The notes under the pieces are model-generated. The model searched no databases and was not told where the DNA came from. It saw nothing but the letters and a program-made list of their open reading frames with translations. 64,000 bases of DNA, taken from positions 2,728,001 through 2,792,000 of the forward strand of contig JAPEIS010000004.1 of NCBI GenBank assembly GCA_029531795.1, written 5' to 3'. Position 1 is the first letter of the stretch. Each line of letters starts with the position of its first letter. Position numbers and translations under genes: made by a program. The DNA is from Sclerotinia nivalis (taxonomy: Eukaryota; Ascomycota; Leotiomycetes; Helotiales; Sclerotiniaceae). Positions 22,455-34,039 of the stretch are shown in pieces.

Positions 22455-24052
22455 ATGCCAGATACACCAGAATGGATAGCTTCCCACAAGCAATGGGATG
22501 AGAAAACCGCCGATAATCTCAGCGCACTCCTTGAAAATGATACAAAAGTAAAATTGGCTGGTATTGATGTCGATGGAATATTGCGAGGGAAGCTTGTCTC
22601 CAAAAAGAAGTTCCTTGGGATCGCGAAGGAAGGGTTTGGATTCTGTTCGGTCATTTTTGGTTGGGATATGCATGATCAGACTTATTTCAAAGAATTGAAA
22701 ATTAGTAATGCTGAGAATGGTTATCATGATATTATTGCGATTCCAGATTTGAGTAGCTTTAGAAGGATACCATGGGAAGATAATGTGCCATTCTTTTTGG
22801 TTAGTTTTTATGATCCAGATTCGGGAAAGCCGGTGTCTGCGTGTCCAAGAGGATTGTTGAAGACGGCAGTGGAAAAATTACAGGCCAATGGATTGGGTGC
22901 AATGGCTGGAGGTATGGGTAATTCTACGTGTGCATATTGGTTACAACTAACAATATGGAGCTGAATACGAATTCTTTCAATTCAAAGCACCAGCGAGCAA
23001 TCCTCACGCACCAATTTCAGAACGAAATACCTCTTCTACAGCAACCTTCCTACGAGAAAACCCAGTCGATTCATTACCATCCTTGACCGAAGGAATGTTC
23101 GGATACAGTTTAACTAGGCCAGTGCACAACCAAGAGTATTATTATGGGATATATGATGCATGCGAACAATTCAATTGTGGAATAGAAGGATGGCACACAG
23201 AGAGTGGGCCTGGCGTTTTTGAGGCTGCTTTGGCATTTGGGGAAATTCAAGAAATGGCAGATAAAGCAAGCTTGTTCAAGTGAGTTTGAGGTCCTGCTAT
23301 CATGACAGGGACGAAATACTAATTCTTGCAGATATGTTGTAAAATCAGTAGCAACAAAATATGGTATTACCCCATGTTTTATGGCAAAACCACGACAAGG
23401 TTTACCAGGAAATAGTGGACACATGCACGTTTCAATCGTCGATAAAGATGGCAAGAATCTCTTCTTCCGAGAAACTAAAGATACAGAGGCAAAATGGAAA
23501 GATATTGAGAACCTCTCAGATATGGGCCGTCATTTTCTTGCTGGAATATTGGAAGGGCTTCCATATGTCATGCCACTACTTGCACCAAACGTCAACTCTT
23601 ACAAACGTTTAGTTGAGAACTTTTGGGCTCCGGTAACAGTATCATGGGGTCTTGAACATCGTGCAGCTTCTGTCCGTTTGATTGCACCTCCAACCTCCAA
23701 ACCAGGCGCCACACGTTTCGAAATTAGAGTACCAGGTGCCGACACAAATCCATTCTACGTACTAGCAGCCATCTTAGCATTGGGATGGAGGGGAATAGAA
23801 AAGAAATTGGAAATTCAACAACCACCATTAGGAAAAGGTCAAGATGTAGGAGGAAAAGCGGATCCAGGGGTAAGATTAGCGAAGAATCTAAGAGAAGCTA
23901 CAGAAAAATTTATGGAGAAGGATAGTATTGCGAGAGAGGTATTTGGAGATGAATTTGTGGAACATTATGGTGGAACTAGGGAACATGAAATTAGATTATG
24001 GGACGAGGCTGTTACGGATTGGGAGGTTAGAAGATATATTGAATCTGTATAA
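22455..24052 (+). CDS. Glutamine synthetase-like enzyme (GS-I/PuuA-type), 498 aa
   Basis: ATP-dependent carboxylate-amine ligase fold. Exons 22455-22911, 22961-23279 and 23332-24052 (48- and 52-bp introns, phases 1 and 2) give 498 codons. The N-terminal beta-grasp part contains a D-V-D-G-I-L-R-G-K motif. The catalytic domain shows AEYEFF (metal-binding Glu, about 154-158), EGWHTESGPGVFEAAL (about 227-242), a G-N-S-G-H-M-H-V segment, NSYKRL (about 347-352), an R-A-A-S-V-R-L segment and RFEIRVPGADTNPFYVLAA. Length and motifs fit the bacterial-like GS-I/FluG-C-terminal group found in fungi, not the ~360-aa eukaryotic GS-II that makes glutamine. The likely reaction is gamma-glutamylation of an amine other than ammonia, or an uncharacterised ligation; the substrate is unknown. 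Confidence 0.88.
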
Positions 24053-24634
24053 TGGATTTTGGATGAATATATTGGAATATATATTTCAATATTGAATAAC
24101 TATATAACCTCAAGCCGCGGGATTTATTTCATTTATTGGCATCCATCTGATGTGTGATTCTTGCTATGGTGTATATTACAAGACTAATTCTTTAGACAGA
24201 TAGATATATGGTTAGCGCACCTTTCAGTATTATCTTTCAATAGGTAGGTATGGAAGATTATCAGTGATACTCGTAGAATTGTTCATATCATGTGTTGCCC
24301 GCTTACCTCATCTGAGCCTCCAAAGCCCATCATCACATATGTATGTAAATTGACAAGATCAATAAGAATTATGATGTTGCTTTGATCCGTATAAATAACA
24401 CTTTTATTATGATTCATGGATTCATATACTCATATCATACTCTTACCGATACTTGAGAAGTTTAATGTTAGGAATTACTCCGCCATCGGACATCCACGTG
24501 ACGAATCAACGAACATGTTCTTATCAGGGATTATATGATTACTTAAGTACATCATTTACTAAGTCTTACAAATTCCCAAGAGCCGCGGATAATCAAAGTT
24601 ACTTATCATTCGATCAAGAATACAAAGCAAAGCT
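24053..24634. other. Intergenic region, 580 bp
   Basis: AT-rich spacer between two co-oriented genes. A CCACGTGA E-box-like site lies near 24494-24501, about 135 bp before the next start codon. Nothing else recognised. Confidence 0.45.
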
Positions 24635-25796
24635 ATGGCTTCGATTGCTAGTGAGGAGACTATAAATGTCCTATTTTATGGACTTGGGGCGTGAGTACAT
24701 CTAGAAAGAAGTGGGGGGTTGAGGCTAACTCGAAATCTCAGGATTGGCTCGGTTTATGCTTTTATTCTTAGTCGATGTCCAAATGTACGATTGACGGCTG
24801 TAGCGAGATCGAATTATGATGCTGTGAGGAAGAATGTATGTTTACTTGAACTTGGTTGAACATTTTAAAGAGTCCGTGGCGTGAAAACTGACAAAACTCA
24901 AGGGTCTCAAACTCATCAGTGAGAATCATGGGGAACATACTTTCTACCCAGCCAACGGTAAAGTTCCCATAACATTTAATTCATCAAATATTCTAACAGC
25001 TACAGTTATCAAAACACCCTCCGAAGCACCCGGTCACTATGACTACATAGTCTGCTCCAACAAAGCCATCGATCAAGAAGCCGTAGCTAAAGCTCTATCT
25101 CCAATCATCTCCAACTCAACAAGTATAGTACTAATTCAAAACGGAGTTGGAAATGAAGAGGTCTTTCAGAAACTTTATCCTCAAAATAGCATCATATCCT
25201 GCGTAGCCTGGACAGGCGCCATCCAAAAAACCCCCGGAGTAGTCCATCATACCAAGAACGAAAATCTCCAACTGGGGCTCTTTAGAAATGACAATATACC
25301 GGAGTCATCCTCGAGTCAACAATTAAAAATCTTTTCCGATCTATTAACCACGGGTAAAACACCACATGAAGTTTTTTCTCCCGAAAGATTACAAATCGCC
25401 CGATGGGAAAAAGTCACATGGAACTGTGCCTGGAATTGTCTCACCACATTAACACGAACCCATACCCACGAATGGTTAAACTCTTCACCAGAAGCCATGA
25501 ACATGACACGAACCCTGATGCAAGAAGTAATAACGGTAGCGCGAAAAATGGGCGTTGATATCAAGGATGATTTGATCGAGAGGTTGATGGAGAGGATTTT
25601 GAGAATGCCGAGTATTGGCACGAGTATGTTGACTGATGCGTTGTGTGGGAGGAGATTGGAGTTGGATGTTATTTTGGGGTTTCCCGTGAAGAAGGGGAGG
25701 GAGTTGGGGGTTGACATGAGGGTTTGTGAGACGGTTTATACGTTGCTTCTTGGGGTGGATGAGGGGTTGAGGTTGGGGGGTTTGAAGGGGGTGTGA
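24635..25796 (+). CDS. 2-dehydropantoate 2-reductase-like protein (PanE/ApbA family), 333 aa
   Basis: Four exons, 24635-24690, 24742-24835, 24903-24957 and 25000-25796, joined at phases 2, 0 and 1, encode 333 aa. The N-terminal Rossmann fold carries YGLGAIGSVYA (Gly16, Gly18, Gly21). An S-N-K-A-I-D segment and a Q-N-G-V-G-N-E-E segment match the family's cofactor and substrate loops. The C-terminal domain has WEKVTWNCAWNCLTTLTR, matching the conserved Lys and Asn, and a late GRRLELD/PVKKGRELGV region typical of these enzymes. Ketopantoate reductase makes pantoate for CoA synthesis with NADPH. Fungi carry several paralogues that act on other 2-oxo acids or in secondary metabolism, so the exact reaction is uncertain. 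Confidence 0.88.
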
Positions 25797-28700
25797 GGTG
25801 TTGGGATGTGTTGTGTGAAGAGTAGAGTAGAGTAGAGTAGATTAGCCAGAAGATCTTTTATTTCTAAAATTTCTAGACAAGCATTATAGAAACTACTTCA
25901 CATCACTAGCAAATCCCAACACTTATTCTCTGCGGTTAGAAAGACATAGACCTATCCTCATTATCACACAACAAGTCTAACATCACAGAGCTCTTATTAT
26001 TTCCAAAACAGCTAGTTCTGAGTTCTAACCCTCTAAATAAACAATTTAAACCTGTATTTTATCACCTACTCTTCCGAGATGAAAGAGGGAGAGATTTAGA
26101 ATCATATTGATAATTCTTACATTCAACCCATCCCATTCAAATATATGAGTATTTGCATTCAATCTACATCTCCCAAATAAATATTCACCAATCCAACCCA
26201 TCCTCCTATCAGGAAGTAGCAGGTGTAACTCTAGTACTAGTGCCAAGGCTTTTTGTCGGTTATGTGAAAGGGGGTGAAAGTATACTTTTGTGTAACGGGA
26301 AATGGAAATGTGAAGGGAGGGCTGATGATTAATGGTTAAGAATTAGGGGTATTTGAGGATTTTGGATGTTGGGGGTGTTTCTGGACGATGTAGGCATTTT
26401 ACAAGAATGCGGATCACTGATCAAAATATTGATTGGATTATAATTTTTGATACATTTATATTTATGTTTAGAGAGTGGGATGTTAGGGCTTGGTATGTAA
26501 GTCTTACGGAATATTTATATCTGCTATAGATTCTTTTAAGATTGTTAAGCTTAGATGGAAATTATAGGAGTGATATTGTGTGTTGGGAGTGAAAAGGATG
26601 GCCTAGTCGGGGATACCCCGCTTCATTGTGTCTATGTAGACGGGAGCAAATATGATTTTAATAAGATCGATATTATATTTACATCCGAGAAATTTTTCAC
26701 TAGATTCGTATTATTGAACAAGCTTATCTGATTAAGTAGTCCACTCATATATATATCCATCGAACTGGATGTTTCAAAAAGAATGAAAAAAAGTTCCTAG
26801 CTGCCATTGGGAGGAGTTACCGTACCAAAAAGGAGGCGGGTAACGTGACTCCAAAAGGTCTATATAACCACTTCGATTCAACCTAGTTTAGAATAAAATG
26901 CGCAACTTCAACTTCATCTTTTTGTACCCATTGCTGACGTGTTTACTGGATGGGAGTTATTAGATGGACATTTATACTACTTTTCAATTTTCCGTGGTGA
27001 TATTTGTATACGCTAGTATTGAATATCAAGGGGATGAATATTATTGCCGAAGTAAAAGGATTTACGATGGCCTAATTGAATTTGATACATAAGAAACTAT
27101 ACAAGTTTACATTTCTTTCTTATCTAGTAACCTGGTACTTTGAACTCGAATTGATTGTTTTAGTATTGAATTAACTTGACTCAATTCTTTTGATTCTTCA
27201 AAATCCTACATTATTTAAGGTTCTACAAGTAAAGTATCATTAAGCCGAATCTTCTAAGTAAGTAACTTTCAGAATTCTATCCTGGATACTGTCGAGTAAT
27301 TAGACATTGAAATTGAGGGGTTTGAGAAAGCAGATGAGTGGTAGTCTGAAGAAGAAAAAAGTTTCAAACTAGAAGAGACAATAGAGAGTTGTATATCTAT
27401 CAGATCGGATGAGAACTATTTGGGCATAATATAGTATAGAGTGGTAATATTTTATTACTGTGAAAGAGGTAGGTCGAGATATGTATATCCCGATTGTACA
27501 TTGTGAAGGGGAATAGGGATAAGAACTGATTAGATTATATTGTAGAGACTTCAAATAGTATAATTAATAGAATTAATAATAGGTTTGAATTATATATAAT
27601 AGATATACAAAAAGATTAATAAAGAACGATTATTTATTTAAAAAGAAGAGAACAAACCCCCCCTTTTTTTTTAATTACAAAGGATTATATGATCTATTGA
27701 TTATGAATTAATTATATATTTGGCTTCAATAACCCAATTTTCTCACATTACTACCTAATGCAAATGAATGAGTATTGCTATCTGTGATACTAATCCTTCC
27801 TTATACTGCCTCAACTGTCAACATCCTGCTGTACATGACAGATAAACCAAGAGTTTTATCAAGCATCCCCGAGAAGTGCCCTCCATCCAATTAGTAAAAG
27901 ATTCATCCCCAAACAACCATCGAAACATCCACCAATATCCAATATCTTGTGAGAATTCCTAATAAGTTATTAAATCACTTAATAATATTTACCGAACCAA
28001 TGGTTATATGATCACGTGATATATTAATAATATGATTTCATTTTATTAAATTTTATTATTATATAAAATTTCGATCATATATCATATCAGAATGATTTAT
28101 AATGGAATAGAATGAAATGGAAGCATATAGAATTTCCTTATTCTCAGATTGAATACTATTGGTTATTATTTCCTTTTATTATATAAAATGATTCTATAAG
28201 ATTCGATTTAAATCGATCTTATTTATAATCATAGAATAGTGTAGAATCTCATTAAAATCTATAAATACGAAGATCTTCTTCAAAGAATTCTTCGAAAAAG
28301 CAAGCAGATAAAAAATTCAATATTCAATATATATACAAGTCTGACTTCAACTCTATCATTCATATATTCGATCACTCCTAAGCTAAATACGACTAAGTCT
28401 TCCACTATTATAATAAATAATATTATAGTATTATTATTTTATTATTTATTATTATCCGATCAACCTCCTCCGAGATATCTAGTATCCACCAAGAAAGTAT
28501 CCTCAAATTCCAGTCAACACAACGATCCACCATATACCGCACATCCATCAAGGGGCATGGAGAGCTTGAAGCGAAGAATTGCCGGGAGATTAAGCGTTGT
28601 TGTAGTAAGTCTGTCCATTGAAAGCCGATCGATTAGGAGTTGAGAGACTTGAAACAAAAAGATACCAAATGATCAATAATAGTTATAAAGAATTTTTTCA

Positions 28701-28814
28701 TAGAGGTGTGGAGAGCTTTCAGTGAAGAAACGGCAAATGATTGGTCATCTTAGAGTTAATGGCCATTGATGATGTGTGTTATTCTACCTATTTGACGACT
28801 TCCTTCGAGAAAGG
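25797..28814. other. Long AT-rich gene-free region, 3.0 kb
   Basis: No gene recognised. The stretch 26400-28480 is very AT-rich. Around 28020-28460 it is dominated by TTATTA/ATAATA simple sequence. A perfect ATCACGTGAT palindrome lies at 28011-28020. Near 28557-28740 are two related short segments beginning tggagagctt, which look like outlying copies of the degenerate repeat described next. Confidence 0.5.
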
Positions 28815-29275
28815 CCACGAGCACAATTTCTGAAGCGATACTTCTGACGCCGGAAGAAGAGTTGAAGGATGAAACGCCGCAGCCAAAAAATCTAAGAGTG
28901 CATTTCTGGTTGCCAGAAAAGAAGGCTCTATGGAAGAAGAATCACCGCGAAAACGATCTCCGAAACGGTATTTCGGGACGTCGAAAAATTTCAAGATGAT
29001 TTCGGAGAAGAAACAACATGAAAAGAATCTACGAAACGCTGTTTCTACGCTAAAAAAAAAGAAGAGTCGGTGGGAAAAGAAGCGATGCGAGCAAAATCCA
29101 CAGAACAGTTTCCGCAGAGGCCATCATAGCTCGACCAGAGGCAAAAGCTACGGACACAATCTCTCCGCCAAATCTCGACTCAGAGCAAAGCTCACATTAA
29201 GATCTACAATCCAACGAACGGGGCCGGAATACCAGTATTGGAACGGCATTTCTGGAAGAGAGAGTACTGTGTGAC
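28815..29275 (+). repeat. Degenerate ~67-bp tandem repeat, about seven units, partly open on the plus strand
   Basis: Seven diverged units can be aligned on an AAT (or GAT) core at 28825, 28889, 28955, 29026, 29095, 29158 and 29228, spacing 63-71 bp. A shared unit looks like g-AATCTncgAAACG-n-TTTC-tg, followed by an A/G-rich part. Spacing is not a multiple of three throughout, so translated copies shift frame. A frame from 28930 to 29274 (114 codons, very basic, Lys/Arg-rich) covers units three to seven but its first codons read a different frame of the repeat. This suggests a decayed repetitive gene or a non-coding minisatellite. It is less AT-rich than its surroundings. Confidence 0.55.
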
Positions 29276-30429
29276 GCGGTCGTATGAAATAATGTCAGTG
29301 TATCTGATAGTCAGGGATAGCAGACTAGATATAAGAACTTCAGTATTCGAAAGGTTATCAATCTTTGAAAATGTTTTTTATATTTGAATAGATTGGATAC
29401 TTCAATTGATCTAGAAGTTCCAAGAGATGCAAATGTATAAAGCCAGCTCAAAGAATCAAAAGCCTCTCATTGTCAGAATGAGGTCCGGACTATTGGACCC
29501 GAGCAGTGTCCGCTTGTTTACTATTCCTTAATATCTGCAAAGATAGACATGAATCAGCTGTCCAATGTGCTGTAAAGAGGCCGAGTCCGCAGCCATGTTT
29601 ATCCCTTGTATCAATTATCTTCAATGGCATGGCACTTCTTCTCAGCATTGCCTGCTTACATATTTCCGATTTCCATGAGATTTCTGGAAAAGTCAGTTTA
29701 TCTATGCAATGTGCATGTTCGAGTACTGTGTGTCGTATTCCATTCTGAATACGGTTTTATTAGGTAGGTAGGAAATAACATCTGTCATTTTGCGGCCAAG
29801 GACCATGAGTCGTATGATCATCAGTATGTGATGAAAGAAACATCCCTATTTTACTTTCCTGAACAGTTTTGGAGCTGTGACTTTTTGCATTCATGGAATC
29901 ACTCAATCAGACGGCCATGTTGGCTCAGTAAGGAATGATCGATAGTTAGAAATAAGTCTGTTAAGGAGAGGGGGAATATTCGCTACCCTGAGGACCAGCC
30001 TAGCTTCCTTAGTAGCTACCCACTCACGTGAGACAGCAAACCTCCTTCGATATTAAAGTACAATATTTATAAATCCACCAGTAATCCATATTTTACCTCA
30101 AAAATTATCGCATGAATTTATAGCCATCAAAATGGCATGCTCAATATCCCGGTCAGGCCGAGCATATACACCACCAATTTGAAGTTTTCTTTTGTATCCC
30201 GACAAGTATGGAAGTAAAAAGGGGGCGAAAATCGATTATGGTAGCGTAGGTTAGATCTACCGAGACTAAGTATAACCCAAGCCCACTTCAGCCATTACTG
30301 GTACTAGCTAGTTCCGCACGTGGGGTGTTCATTTCAACTTATAACGGACTAATGAACTTTGACTGATTTCAAATTATCACAAAACTTTACAACTCGAATT
30401 GAATGGAATAAGGTCATCTTTAACTTTCA
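29276..30429. other. Intergenic region, 1.15 kb, nothing recognised
   Basis: Mixed-composition spacer with short frames only. A TCACGTGA palindrome occurs at 30024-30031. No domain or convincing splice model found. Confidence 0.45.
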
Positions 30430-30661
30430 ATGTCTGCCATTTTTAGAACTACTATACTAGTGAATCAAGTCCTCCTCGCTGGTTATTTTGCTAGACTATA
30501 TACCATAACGTATGTATCGCTATCCCTCAAATTTTCCTATATGTAATAGTACAAAGATGTCTAACACTAATATCAGAGATAATTCGATAACCGAACATCG
30601 CTTGTCTCTTGAAGAAGGAAACAAAACGATCAACGAGCTGGAAAACTTGCGCAAAGTATAG
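30430..30661 (+). CDS. Doubtful two-exon micro-gene (63 aa)
   Basis: Exons 30430-30509 and 30550-30661 join in frame with a gtatgt donor and an aatag acceptor, but the implied intron is only 40 bp, shorter than others here. The N-terminus is hydrophobic and could be a membrane or targeting segment; the second exon is Glu/Asn-rich. The stop codon lies 6 bp before the ATG of the next candidate, so this could instead be leader sequence with an upstream ORF. Not recognised. Confidence 0.2.
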
Positions 30662-30667
30662 ATAGAT

Positions 30668-30948
30668 ATGGCGTTAGCCCGTTTCGCTCCATCTGCATTG
30701 ATGCTTTTTGTGATCACCGTTCCAATTACTGCACTGGCTGTGACTTGTGAAATTAAGTATGTGAATTATAGTCTAAACTTCTTTTTTGAATTACTTCGTT
30801 CCATCTGTCATCGTTAGTTTGCTAATATCTTGGTAGGGGGCATCAACTTGATAAGTCAAAGGAGGAACGCAGGGTCCAGACAGGGAAGCTCATGGGGAGC
30901 CAGCGGGATTTAAAGAAGATGTATCTAAGGTTGAAAGATAGTGGATGA
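30668..30948 (+). CDS. Candidate small protein with hydrophobic N-terminus (66 aa, 2 exons)
   Basis: Exons 30668-30756 and 30837-30948 with a gtatgt donor and a ggtag acceptor give 66 codons. Residues 1-27 are hydrophobic (ALMLFVITVPITALAV core), consistent with a signal peptide or a membrane anchor. The remainder is short and highly charged, rich in Lys and Arg. It could be a small mitochondrial or ER membrane protein or a small secreted peptide. I do not recognise it. The splice junction keeps the frame, which is the main support. Confidence 0.4.
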
Positions 30949-31934
30949 TTATACCACTGGGTGATTTGACGGTACGAGGAAAAGGGGAAGATTGTTTGGG
31001 ATTGGCGCAAAAGAAAAGGGGTTATAGCAGCTTCTGAACTACTAATAGGGGAAAACGCGAACTAGTGAGCCAGCGAATAAATAAAACTCTTTACACAGCC
31101 ACGAGCAATGTGTTCTTCCAACGCTTGAATTGATATGATATTTGATCATGACGGTTTGCCAATTTCTCCGGCAAATATTAGTCTTTGTATACATAGGATT
31201 TCTCATCCTGTCACACCTCCTCTCCTTATCAAATCATCCCGCTCTCTGTGATATCATCATTGAAGATAGCACTAGCATATCCATTTGGGTGATCATCCAT
31301 CCGCAGGGTTTCCTCCGAGTCGCAAAACCTCTCCACTCCTCATGGATTTCAGCTTAGTATTTGGAAACGTGACGATATTTCTCATGAACCTATAGTTATC
31401 TCCTGCACTTGCTTTGACGAGGATTTTGACCATTAGTCTCGGGTTTCTGGGTGGAAGGAGAGACCTCAATACTACGGGCCGGTGATAATATGAAAGCTTT
31501 CGATGTTTGAGAGCTGTGTATCTTTGATTGTGATTGGATATCCGGAAGAGATTCAATATCTCTTATTGATCCTTCGAAGGGTCTCCGGTATATACATTCA
31601 CTGAATCTGAAAATCACGAATACCAGTTGTTAGACTGCAGCCTTCCAAGTAACCAAAGCCGACAAGTAACCGACAAAGCACCAAGCAACCACAAAGGCCA
31701 CCGTATAAAATCCCAGCGACCCCTGTAAAGTTAATCTCTTATCGATTTTATCAATGAGGCCAGCTTGGTATCTTTTTCATCATATGTACACATTGTCAAC
31801 ACATTTATTTGTTTTGCAACTTATATGCTCTAGAATATATTCCCGTTACATACGCATGGTTTCTTCTAGTTTATACATCTCAATTTGCGTAGAGAAAATA
31901 TCTAGCTCCTTGTGAGCGCATCTCTGGCGCAAAG
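30949..31934. promoter_or_regulatory. Intergenic region upstream of the ER DnaJ gene
   Basis: About 1 kb. Short frames in both directions around 31142-31617 overlap each other and have no recognisable product. The last 250 bp are the likely promoter and leader of the gene at 31935, with a TATAAAA-like sequence near 31704. Confidence 0.35.
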
Positions 31935-33315
31935 ATGTGGTTGCCGTTCGCTTTGTTGTTTTTGTGTATGCTGCAGTTGGCTGTTTGTGCTGAGGACTTT
32001 TACCAAGTATGTATTTCTCTCTATGTAGCTTCTGAAGTTTTACAGTTGAAGTGGAATTGAGAGTTCAAGAGATAAATGCTAATTCTGTAGCTTCTTGGGA
32101 TAGACAAACAAGCTTCAGAAAGAGATATCAAGCGCGCATATAGGCTTTTGAGCAAGAAGTACCACCCGGATAAGAATCCGTATGTTTCGTCTGTCTCGCC
32201 CAGTCACCCCTACTGACCTATACTCTAGAGGTGATGAAACAGCCAAGCAAAAGTTTGTGGAAGTCGCCGAAGCCTACGAAGCTCTGTCAGTCCCAGAAAC
32301 TCGCAAAATATACGATCAATATGGACACGAAGGATTAAAACAGAGACAACAAGGAGGAGGAGGAGGAGGACATCATGACCCATTCGATCTCTTCTCACGA
32401 TTCTTTGGCGGAGGAGGACATTTCGGACAACATGGACAACGAAAAGGACCAGACATGGAAGTACGAGTAGGAATACCCCTTCGCGATTTCTACAATGGTC
32501 ACACCACCGAATTTCAACTCGAGAAACAAATGATCTGTGAAGAATGTGAAGGTTCAGGATCTGCGGATGGTCAAGTCGATACTTGTAATGCATGCCATGG
32601 CCACGGAGTCCAAGTAAAGAAACATCAACTCGCGCCCGGAATCTTCCAACAAGTCCAAGTAAAATGCGATCACTGCGATGGAAAAGGAAAAACCATTAAA
32701 CACAAATGTCCAGTTTGTTCAGGATCCCGCGTCATCCGCAAAGTACAAACCCATCAACTGGTAATCGAGCGCGGAGCCCCCAAGGGTCAAACAATAAACT
32801 ACGAAAACGAAGCCGATGAATCCCCCGACTGGGTTGCTGGAGACCTGCACGTCACATTAGTAGAAAAAGAAGCGAATCTCGAAGAAGACAATGAGTTAAA
32901 AGTCGATGGAACATTTTTCCGTCGCAAGGGCGATAATTTGCATTGGCGTGAAATTCTCTCATTAAGAGAAGCATGGATGGGATCCTGGACTCGCAATCTC
33001 ACACATCTCGATGGTCATATCGTACAATTGTCCCGCGAACGCGGTCAAGCGGTTCAACCGGGTCATGTTGAACATGTTAAAGGAGAAGGAATGCCGAAAT
33101 GGCACGAAGATGGCGATAGCGTGTATCATAAAACAGAATTTGGTGATTTGGTTGTCGAGTATACGGTTGTATTACCGGATCAGATGGAGAAGGGAATGGA
33201 GAAGGATTTTTGGGCGTTGTGGGAGAAATGGAGGAAAAAGAATGGAGTAGATTTACAGAAGGATAGTGGAAGGCCCGAGACGCCTGGTGCGGCGACGGGG
33301 AAGGATGAGTTGTGA
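31935..33315 (+). CDS. SCJ1: ER-lumenal DnaJ/Hsp40 co-chaperone, Scj1 type, with KDEL tail (415 aa)
   Basis: Co-chaperone that stimulates the ER Hsp70 (BiP/Kar2) in folding and quality control. Exons 31935-32006, 32091-32179 and 32229-33315 give 415 aa. Residues 1-19 form a signal peptide. The J domain follows (about 21-85) with HPD at 49-51. A Gly/Phe-rich region comes next, then four CxxCxGx(G)-type zinc-binding repeats ([32 protein letters not shown]; the last ends in Arg instead of Gly), then the substrate-binding C-terminal domains. The last four residues are KDEL, the ER retrieval signal, which agrees with the yeast Scj1 protein. The start at 31935 is required for the signal peptide. 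The gene symbol is by homology to yeast. Confidence 0.92.
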
Positions 33316-34039
33316 TGGGTGGTTGAGGAAGGGGAGTGTCGGAGTGTTGGAGTTGATGGGTGTTACTCAATGAATCAAATGTTGGGAGGCGAGATGTATA
33401 GAATGGAATGAAATGCAAATTTGTATGAATATGAATATCACCGAGATACATAAGCGAAATTTAGAAGCTTCTTTTGACATAAGAGTAATTTTTATGCATT
33501 TCATATCACATCGCATCACATCATGATTCATATCGTGATGGTAGAATATTTTAATTGTCATTAGAACCAAGAAGTCGAAAAAACTAATTGCACACATACA
33601 GGACAACTTTCGAATAAAAGGCGAAAAGGACTACATATTTGGTATCTGTAACATAACATTAAAGAATCAACGAAACGAAAATATTCTTTCAATACACATC
33701 ATATCGTCTCCTTTCTCCTCGTATCTCCTCGTATCATATCATATCATATCATATTGCATGCTAGATGCACACAGCATGAATATCCAAAGAGAATGTCCAG
33801 CGTCTTCCCAGCCCATCAAAAAATGAAAAGGTAAAAGAAAGAAAGGTATCCCCAATTAAATCCTCAGATGAGATTCTTTCAGAAAATGTAGATTGATTGA
33901 TCGATAGATAGATGTATATTACTTCCTCTTCGAGAAAGGGATAATAACTTCAATCGGAGAAAGAAAGTTGCAATGGAGCGAGGGGTATAGGTAGGCTAGG
34001 CTGAGCTAGAGAGGAAGGAAGGAAGGGAGATATTAAGTA
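33316..34039. other. Intergenic region between convergent genes
   Basis: 3'-flanking sequence with AT-rich patches and a short ATCAT(ATCAT)n microsatellite near 33733-33755. No gene recognised. Confidence 0.5.

Noticed and set aside
32225..33451. Several minus-strand frames under the DnaJ gene
   Set aside because: Shadows of the well-supported plus-strand coding exon.
33731..33755. Short ATCAT microsatellite as a possible telomere-like array
   Set aside because: Too short and does not match the TTAGGG telomere repeat.
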